Source: Acidobacterium sp. (GTDB taxonomy: Bacteria; Acidobacteriota; Terriglobia; Terriglobales; Acidobacteriaceae). From it: a DNA stretch of 12,272 nt. The position numbers and the translations under genes are program-made. Below, piece by piece: positions 7,343 to 12,272 of the stretch. A model generated the notes under the pieces. It searched no databases and was not told the origin of the DNA. It was given only the letters and a program-made list of their open reading frames with translations. The stretch lies in contig PMAM01000086.1 of assembly GCA_003152595.1 (NCBI GenBank), positions 1 to 12,272 of the forward strand, in the 5' to 3' direction. Every line of letters starts with the position of its first letter. The first letter of the stretch is position 1.

Positions 7343-10080
7343 GCCTGCGCAGCCGAGTCGCGACCTGGTGGAAGGCGATCTTCCGCGCTCAGGGCCTCGA
7401 CCAGCAGGTCGCCGAGGAACTGCAGTTCCACATCGAGAGCTACGCCGAGGATCTGATGCGCAGCGGCGTCCCGCGCGACGAAGCTTTTCGCCGCGCGCGC
7501 GCCGAATTCGGCAGTCTTGCGGCAGCCCGAGAAAATTCACGCCATGCCTGGGGAACCCGCTTCTTCGATGAGTTGCGCGGCGATCTCCGCCATGCCGCCC
7601 GCGTGCTGGCAAAGAGTCCGGGCTTCACCGCGATCGCCGTGGCTTCGCTGGCGCTCGGTATCGGAGCCAACACGGTGATCTTTACCACGGCGCAGCACGC
7701 GCTGCTGGATCGGTTGCACGTGCCCCATCCGGAGCAGCTGCGGTTGCTTTGGAATACCGACAATGGTGACGTCGTCCACATGTTCTGGGGCCACTTCGGG
7801 CAGGGACCGGACGGCAAGAGCGAGACCACCTCCTTCTCCTATCCCGTGTATGAGCAGATGCGGAGGGAGAATCGCGCGCTGGCGCAGCTCTGCGCATTCA
7901 AAAACAGCTTTCCGATGACGGCGACGATCGACGGCCAGGCGGAGTCGGTGAGCACGCAGATGGTGTCCGGGAATTTCTACGCAACCATGGAGGTGCAGCC
8001 CGCACTGGGGCGCGCGATCGAGGAACGGGACGACGGGAAGCCGGGAAGCGGGCCCGTGGTGGTGATCAGCGACGCGTTCTGGACGAAGCGCTTCGGGCGA
8101 TCGCCGGCGGTAATCGGAAAGACGATCGACCTCAACGGGACGTCCATGACAGTGATCGGCGTGAATCCCGCGCAGTTCACAGGGGCGTTCAGCGCGCAGC
8201 GATCGCCGGAGATATTTCTGCCGTTCAGCATGCAGCCGGTGGTAGCGCCGTTCGGGACGAAGTCATTGCTCACGAATAACGATATGTGGTGGGTGATGAT
8301 GATGGGCCGCGTAAAACCGGGCCTGGCGGGCGCGAGCGCGCAGGCGCAGATGAATGCGCTCTTCCAGGCATCGGTGCGCGGAACGATGACGTTGAAAGCC
8401 GGTGCGAAGATGCCGGTGCTGCTGCTGCAGGATGGAAGTCGCGGGCAGAACAGCAACGCGGAGCTGTCGAAGCCGATCTATGTATTGCTGGGGCTGGCGG
8501 GTCTTGTGCTTCTGCTGGCGTGCGCTAACCTGGCCAACCTGCTGCTCGCGCGTGGCAGCGCTCGGCAAAGAGAGATGAGTGTTCGGCTGGCAATGGGCGC
8601 GGGGCGGCGGCGAATTCTGCACCAGATGCTCACTGAAAGCCTGCTGCTCTCGGCCATGGGAGGAGCGGCAGGCCTGCTGCTGGCGTATGGGATGCGCAAT
8701 ATCATTCCGCGCCTGCTTGCCGATCCGTGGGGACCGCCGGCGTTCAATGCCACGTTCGACTGGGGGATTTTCGCATTCACCGCCGGTGTCTCGGTCTTAA
8801 CCGGCCTGGTGTTCGGGCTGGCTCCGGCCTGGCAGGCCACGCGCGTGAATGTGAGCGCGGGACTAAAGGAGGCAGGGCAGACCACTACGCACCGGCGGCG
8901 CGGGTTGAGCGGCAAGGCAATTGTGGTGCTGCAGGTGTCGCTCTCGATGCTGTTGCTGGTGGGCGCGGGGCTGTTTGTGCGCACGCTGGTGAATCTTGAC
9001 ACCGCGCAGTTGGGCTTCCAGCCGGATCATCTGCTGCTGTTCGACCTCAATCCGCCGGGAACGCGGTATCCGTCAGGGAAGGATGTGGCGCTGCACCGCG
9101 CGCTGGAGGAAAAGCTGGCCGGCGTACCCGGAGTTGAGGGCGTGACTCTGTCGCAGAATCCCCTCGTGGCGGGAAGCATTTCGAACGGGCCGTTTACCCC
9201 TTCAAACCAGGCGAAGACGGAGCAGGAGCAGGACGCAGAATACAACGTGGTGGGAGAACGCTTCTTTGCCACCATGGGGATTCCGATTGTGGCAGGCCGC
9301 GGGTTCAACAACGCAGATACGGAGACATCGCGGAAGGTAGCGGTCATCAATCGTGCGCTTGCGAAGAAATTCTTCCCCGGCAGCGATCCGCTGGGGCAGA
9401 CCTTCCGCGACGGCGAGAGGAATTCGCAGACGATCACGATCGTGGGGATCTGCGGGGACGCGCACTACGACCAGGTCCAGGCAGCGATTGAGCCGACGTA
9501 TTACATGCCATATCGGCAGCACGGAGATCGGAAGGGCGGGATGGGCATGACCTACGAGATCGCGACGCGGATCAAGCCGGAGGCAATGGTGCCGGAACTG
9601 CGCGCGGCAGTGCAGTCGGTGGACAGGAATCTGCCCCTGGTGGATGTGCGTACCCAGAAGGAGCAGATCGCGGCGACTATGCAGCAGGAGCGCATCCTGG
9701 CCGATCTGACGGCGGGTTTCGGGCTGATCGCGCTGGTGCTGGCGTCGATTGGGATCTACGGGATTATGGCGTACTCCGTCTCGCGGCGGACGAACGAGAT
9801 CGGCATCCGCATGGCACTGGGGGCACAGCCACGCAGGGTGCTGCGCATGGTGCTCGGCGAGGCATCGTGGATCGTAGCAATCGGGATGGTGGCCGGTCTG
9901 GCTGGAGCGCTCGCGCTCGGACGGCTGGTTGCCTCAATGCTCTACGGCTTGAAACCCTGGGACCCAGCGACATTCGCGATGTCGAGTACGCTGCTCCTTC
10001 TGGTGGCGGTGGGCGCCAGCTGGATTCCTGCGCGACGAGCCGCGGGCGTCGATCCGATAAAGGCACTGCGGCACGAGTAA
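7339..10080 (+). CDS. ADOP-type ABC transporter permease (MacB/FtsX-like)
   Basis: A 913-residue inner-membrane protein. Residues 1-90 are the soluble N-terminal prefix typical of acidobacterial duplicated orphan permeases (VAEELQFHIESYAEDLMRSG, then EAFRRARAEFGS). TM1 is at about 95-117 (AIAVASLALGIGANTVIF), followed by a MacB-type periplasmic domain (about 118-375). A first FtsX unit spans about 378-505, with TM helices near 380-403, 430-450 and 477-497 and the coupling helix EMSVRLAMGAGRRRILHQM. TM5 (about 526-546) and a second periplasmic domain follow. A second FtsX unit has TM helices near 792-812, 843-862 and 879-897 and the matching EIGIRMALGAQPRRVLRMV. It thus carries two permease halves but no ATPase, and no ATPase gene adjoins it. 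ATG 7339 overlaps the padR stop by four bases and has GGAGG just upstream. The substrate is unknown. Confidence 0.96.
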   Translation: MSLRSRVATWWKAIFRAQGLDQQVAEELQFHIESYAEDLMRSGVPRDEAFRRARAEFGSLAAARENSRHAWGTRFFDELRGDLRHAARVLAKSPGFTAIAVASLALGIGANTVIFTTAQHALLDRLHVPHPEQLRLLWNTDNGDVVHMFWGHFGQGPDGKSETTSFSYPVYEQMRRENRALAQLCAFKNSFPMTATIDGQAESVSTQMVSGNFYATMEVQPALGRAIEERDDGKPGSGPVVVISDAFWTKRFGRSPAVIGKTIDLNGTSMTVIGVNPAQFTGAFSAQRSPEIFLPFSMQPVVAPFGTKSLLTNNDMWWVMMMGRVKPGLAGASAQAQMNALFQASVRGTMTLKAGAKMPVLLLQDGSRGQNSNAELSKPIYVLLGLAGLVLLLACANLANLLLARGSARQREMSVRLAMGAGRRRILHQMLTESLLLSAMGGAAGLLLAYGMRNIIPRLLADPWGPPAFNATFDWGIFAFTAGVSVLTGLVFGLAPAWQATRVNVSAGLKEAGQTTTHRRRGLSGKAIVVLQVSLSMLLLVGAGLFVRTLVNLDTAQLGFQPDHLLLFDLNPPGTRYPSGKDVALHRALEEKLAGVPGVEGVTLSQNPLVAGSISNGPFTPSNQAKTEQEQDAEYNVVGERFFATMGIPIVAGRGFNNADTETSRKVAVINRALAKKFFPGSDPLGQTFRDGERNSQTITIVGICGDAHYDQVQAAIEPTYYMPYRQHGDRKGGMGMTYEIATRIKPEAMVPELRAAVQSVDRNLPLVDVRTQKEQIAATMQQERILADLTAGFGLIALVLASIGIYGIMAYSVSRRTNEIGIRMALGAQPRRVLRMVLGEASWIVAIGMVAGLAGALALGRLVASMLYGLKPWDPATFAMSSTLLLLVAVGASWIPARRAAGVDPIKALRHE

Positions 10081-10083
10081 AGC

Positions 10084-10188
10084 AGAGTTTAGGAACCAGA
10101 GCTTAGAGTTTGCAGAGATTTGCCAGCCGGTTCCTGCCTTTATGCACAATGTTGGAACCGAGGCCCTGAACTCTAATTCCTAAACTCT
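10084..10188. repeat. Nested inverted repeat between convergent genes
   Basis: AGAGTTTAGGAACCAGAG (10084-10101) is inverted at 10171-10188 with 16 of 18 positions paired. Inside, CGGTTCC (10128-10134) pairs perfectly with GGAACCG (10154-10160). The right end continues as a tandem CTAAACT (10180-10193) and the left carries a second TTAGAGTTT (10104-10112). It fills the 119 bp between the permease stop and the cupredoxin stop. It may act as a terminator or attenuating fold for both convergent genes, or be one copy of a dispersed AGAGTTTAGG-type repeat. No T run follows the stems. Confidence 0.6.
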
Positions 10189-10199
10189 AAACTCTTGTC

Positions 10200-10649
10200 T
10201 CACCGGCTCGCTGTAATCACAATCTCCCCCCTCATCTGGTCGTGACTGCGGCCGCAGGCGATGCTGCAGTGCATCGGGTAGGTGCCAGGCGTCTGGGCCA
10301 GAAACCGGATCACCGCCGGATGCTCCGGCTGCACCGGCTCGTTGATGCCGAGGCCTGGAAGCGCCAGTCCATGTTCGACATCGGTGGAACTAACGACCAG
10401 CTCAACGCGCGCGCCCTGAGGGATTTCAAGCCGATTCGGCACGATCTCCCATTTCTTCATGATGATCTGGCGAACCGTATCCGGCGCCCCGGAGAAAGTC
10501 GGAGTCCTCTTGCCGCAGCCGCTCATCGAAAGAATGAGCCCCAGAGCGCCGAGCAGGGCCTGTCTTGTCTTTGATTGTCTTGCCGTGCGCCGTTTACTAT
10601 GGAGGAAGGCCCCGTTGTCCGCAGCAGTCCAAATTCTGAAGCCATTCAT
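10200..10649 (-). CDS. CuA-type cupredoxin lipoprotein
   Basis: A 149-residue protein with a hydrophobic signal (ALLGALGLILSMSGC) and a lipobox cysteine at C45, so it is probably anchored in a membrane and faces the periplasm. The mature part is a cupredoxin-like beta fold (about 62-147). CSIACGRSHDQM gives C128-x3-C132-x3-H136-x2-M139, and the upstream H93 in VEHGL completes the ligand set of the binuclear CuA centre of cytochrome oxidase subunit II and nitrous-oxide reductase. The glutamate usually found two residues after the first Cys is isoleucine here, and no two-helix membrane anchor is present, so it is not a regular oxidase subunit II. No oxidase subunit I is nearby. ATG 10649 has GGAGG five to six bases upstream; the frame also allows ATG 10661. 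The signal is preceded by an unusually long N-terminal stretch. Possible roles are electron transfer or copper handling. Confidence 0.86.
   Translation of the reverse strand: MNGFRIWTAADNGAFLHSKRRTARQSKTRQALLGALGLILSMSGCGKRTPTFSGAPDTVRQIIMKKWEIVPNRLEIPQGARVELVVSSTDVEHGLALPGLGINEPVQPEHPAVIRFLAQTPGTYPMHCSIACGRSHDQMRGEIVITASR
10571..10600 (+). promoter_or_regulatory. Candidate promoter of the sigma factor gene
   Basis: TTGATT (10571-10576) lies 18 bases from TACTAT (10595-10600) on the + strand, giving a start site near 10607 and a leader of about 40 bases to ATG 10648. It lies inside the signal-peptide coding part of the divergent cupredoxin gene, because there is no intergenic space between the two. 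The -35 and -10 each match the sigma-70 consensus at four of six positions, so this is only a candidate. Confidence 0.35.
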
Positions 10650-11295
10650 GTCTTCCTCCATCCAAACACAAGGGACGCCTGAAGTTCATCCTGACGTGCT
10701 GCTCGTCGAGCAGACGCGGCAGGGTGATATGGCGGCGTACGAGAAGCTGGTGAAGCAGTACGACCGCCAGGTTTTTCGGATTGCCAACCATATCGTCCAG
10801 AACCGCGAAGACGCCGAAGACGTCGTGCAGGATGCGTTCCTGAAGGCGTACCAGAAGCTGGACCAGTTCCAGGGAAATTCAAAGTTCTATACCTGGCTGG
10901 TGCGCATCGCTGTGAATGAAGCGCTGATGCGGCTCAGGAAGCGGCGGACGGGCAGGATGGTTTCCATCGATGAAGATGTGGAGACCGAAGAAGGCTCGAT
11001 GCCGCGCGACCTGGCCGACTGGAGCCCGGACCCGGAGGCGATGTATGGACAGTCGGAGATGGGCGACATCCTGCGCAAAACAATCCAGGGCTTGCCGCCT
11101 GGGTTCCGCGTGGTGTTCGTCTTGAGAGACGTCGAAGGACTTTCGACCGAGGAGACGGCGGAGACGCTCGGGCTGAGCATTCCAGCAGTAAAATCGCGGC
11201 TTTTGCGGGCGCGGTTGCAGCTGCGGGAACGGCTGAGCCGCTACTTTAAGCGGGGGCAGGGCAGGCAGGCTCAGGCCCAGGTGGGTGCGAAGTGA
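10648..11295 (+). CDS. ECF (RpoE-like) RNA polymerase sigma factor
   Basis: A 215-residue group 4 sigma factor that directs RNA polymerase to a stress- or envelope-type regulon. Region 2 covers about 24-95: YEKLVKQYDRQVFRIANHI, then the hallmark REDAEDVVQDAFLKAYQKLDQF and FYTWLVRIAVNEALMRLRKRR for core binding and -10 recognition. An acidic linker follows (EDVETEEGSMPRD). Region 4 covers about 140-200: LPPGFRVVFVLRDVEGLSTEETAETLGLSIPAVKSRLLRAR, the helix-turn-helix that reads the -35. ATG 10648 is the likely start but has a poor Shine-Dalgarno sequence. An in-frame TTG at 10615 has GGAGGA eight bases upstream and would add 11 residues. The stop codon overlaps the GTG start of the anti-sigma gene, so the two are co-translated. 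Its start interlocks with that of the divergent cupredoxin gene. Confidence 0.95.
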   Translation: MSSSIQTQGTPEVHPDVLLVEQTRQGDMAAYEKLVKQYDRQVFRIANHIVQNREDAEDVVQDAFLKAYQKLDQFQGNSKFYTWLVRIAVNEALMRLRKRRTGRMVSIDEDVETEEGSMPRDLADWSPDPEAMYGQSEMGDILRKTIQGLPPGFRVVFVLRDVEGLSTEETAETLGLSIPAVKSRLLRARLQLRERLSRYFKRGQGRQAQAQVGAK

Positions 11296-11525
11296 CGTGC
11301 ACGGAGTTTTTAGCGCAGCTCGATGACATGCTCGATCAGGATGCGGCGATTCCGCTGCGCGCCGATTTGCAGGAACACCTGCGCGAGTGCGAGCACTGCG
11401 AGATCACGCTGAACACGACGCGCAAGACGATCCAGATCTACCGCAGCCACGAGCTGTACGAGCTTCCGGACGATCTGCGCGAGCGGCTGCACAACGCGAT
11501 CCTGGCCAAGTGCCGGAATTGCTGA
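11292..11525 (+). CDS. ZAS-type zinc-finger anti-sigma factor (soluble)
   Basis: A 77-residue protein whose GTG start overlaps the sigma stop (GTGA). It carries C3, H29, C33 and C36, the C-x25-H-x3-C-x2-C pattern of the zinc-binding anti-sigma (ZAS, zf-HC2) domain, with spacing equal to that of the redox-sensing RsrA. It should bind and hold the upstream sigma factor. It has no membrane segment, so it is cytoplasmic and ends soon after the ZAS helices (LPDDLRERLHNAIL). A second C-x2-C (C74, C77) forms the very C terminus, which could add metal or disulfide chemistry. The short size fits a minimal anti-sigma factor. Release by oxidation is plausible from the cysteine set but not shown. Confidence 0.88.
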   Translation: MTCTEFLAQLDDMLDQDAAIPLRADLQEHLRECEHCEITLNTTRKTIQIYRSHELYELPDDLRERLHNAILAKCRNC

Positions 11526-11602
11526 GGGCGTCCATCCAGGCGTACCCACTTCGCGACCGTATCCAAAAGAGGGATTCAGCTTAGCTGTCCAGCATCACTA
11601 GA

Positions 11603-12272
11603 ATGGGCGGGATGGCAGCCGCGGCCCAGCTCCCGGGCAAGACCGAGACCTCGGACTTCGCCGATCTGACGATTGGCGTCGCCTGCGGCTTCGTCCTCAT
11701 CTTCACCGCGCTGCTTCTCGGCATTCTTGCGCAGAAGGGCGGGCTCCCCAGCTCATGCGACTTCGCCTCCTACTGGGCCACCGGCCAGCAGCTGGCGCAT
11801 CATGCCAATCCTTACGATGCGAGCGTGATGGGAGACCTGGAACGGACCGCCGGCTACACCGGTCAGGGCTCCTACTACATGCGCAACCCGCCGTGGGCAT
11901 TGCCGCTCGTGCTGCCTCTGGGATACGTGAGCGCCCGTATCGCTGTGCTGCCGTGGTCGCTCCTGATGCTGGGCCTGCTGGTTCTCTCAGTACATCTGCT
12001 TCGGCCGGTTCTGGGGCTGTCCGGATGGCAGCTGCGGCTCCTCGGCTATGCATTTCCTCCCGCCCTGCAATGTGTCGTCGTAGGACAAACGTCGCTCTTC
12101 GTGCTGCTGGGCCTGGTGCTCTTCCTGCGCCTGTATCGCACGCGGCCACTCTGGGCCGGCGCGGCGCTCTGGCTCTGCACGATCAAGCCGCATCTGTTCC
12201 TTCCCTTTGGACTCATTCTCCTGCTGTGGATCGTCCTGACGCGCCGCTATCGGATCCTGCTCGGCGCAGCGA
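11603..12272 (+). CDS. GT87/DUF2029-like membrane glycosyltransferase, cut by window end
   Basis: An open frame runs from 11603 to the window edge (223 complete codons), so the C-terminal part is missing. The protein starts with a short soluble stretch, then TM1 (TIGVACGFVLIFTALLLGIL). A periplasmic loop follows with CDFASYWATGQQLAHHANPY, where the early Asp lies at the position of the catalytic Asp of such polytopic transferases. MRNPPWALPLVLPLG comes next. Several TM helices follow (SLLMLGLLVLSVHLL, QTSLFVLLGLVLFLRL, then KPHLFLPFGLILLLWIVL). The DF-x-(S/A)YW, NPY, NPPW and KP(H/Q) words are those of GT87-type enzymes that move mannose or arabinose from polyprenyl-phosphate donors. The product is probably a cell-surface glycan or lipid, not identifiable here. 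ATG 11612 is an alternative start; neither start has a strong ribosome-binding site. TAGAAT at 11599-11604 could be a -10 box for a nearly leaderless message from 11612. Confidence 0.82.
   Translation, partial: MGGMAAAAQLPGKTETSDFADLTIGVACGFVLIFTALLLGILAQKGGLPSSCDFASYWATGQQLAHHANPYDASVMGDLERTAGYTGQGSYYMRNPPWALPLVLPLGYVSARIAVLPWSLLMLGLLVLSVHLLRPVLGLSGWQLRLLGYAFPPALQCVVVGQTSLFVLLGLVLFLRLYRTRPLWAGAALWLCTIKPHLFLPFGLILLLWIVLTRRYRILLGAA

Noticed and set aside
7339..10080. Complete MacAB-type efflux operon
   Set aside because: Only the permease is present; there is no ATPase with Walker motifs and no membrane-fusion protein on either side.
10200..10661. Cytochrome c oxidase subunit II
   Set aside because: The CuA motif is present, but the two-helix membrane anchor and the neighbouring subunit I/III genes are missing, and the protein is a short lipoprotein.

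Overview
The window is GC-rich, densely coded bacterial chromosome. The gene content points to the phylum Acidobacteriota (Terriglobia/Acidobacteriaceae type). The main clues are a PadR regulator fused by a 4-base overlap to a long 'ADOP'-type orphan ABC permease, a secreted S10 carboxypeptidase beside a secreted M13 metallopeptidase, and an ECF sigma factor with a small zinc-finger anti-sigma factor. The assignment rests on gene families and arrangement, not on a database match.

Layout. Bases 1-560 hold no credible gene. They contain a small bidirectional terminator-like hairpin, a cluster of degenerate ~17-base repeats (core GAATCAAATGC), and a poly-G/poly-C hairpin next to the first stop codon. 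Next come three same-strand (-) genes for exported proteins, in transcription order: a TPR-type soluble lytic transglycosylase (6786-4372), an M13 metallopeptidase (4310-2211, probably starting at TTG) and an S10 serine carboxypeptidase-like hydrolase (2123-561). All three have signal peptides and would act on peptidoglycan or peptides outside the cytoplasm.

Divergent from them is a (+) pair: PadR (6995-7342) and the ADOP permease (7339-10080). Upstream of padR lies the most striking regulatory DNA of the window. Two 23-bp dyads of form CTCTCC-N11-GGAGAG sit 32 bp centre to centre (about three helical turns). The first overlaps a TTGACA -35 box, the second overlaps the -10 region, and its last half-site doubles as the Shine-Dalgarno sequence of padR. 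This looks like an autoregulatory PadR operator. After the permease, a 119-bp convergent intergenic region carries a nested inverted repeat built on AGAGTTTAGGAA.

The last third contains a (-) gene for a small lipoprotein carrying a full CuA-type copper motif (10649-10200). Head to head with it, with overlapping start codons, is an ECF sigma factor (10648-11295). This is followed by a translationally coupled ZAS-type (C-x25-H-x3-C-x2-C) soluble anti-sigma factor (11292-11525). The window ends inside a membrane protein of the GT87/DUF2029 polyprenyl-phosphate-sugar-dependent glycosyltransferase type (11603 to the edge).

I see no transposase, phage gene, CRISPR array, tRNA or rRNA. The individual genes belong to known families. 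The less ordinary items are the tandem operator, the interlocked CuA/sigma starts, the stand-alone CuA lipoprotein and the noncoding repeats.
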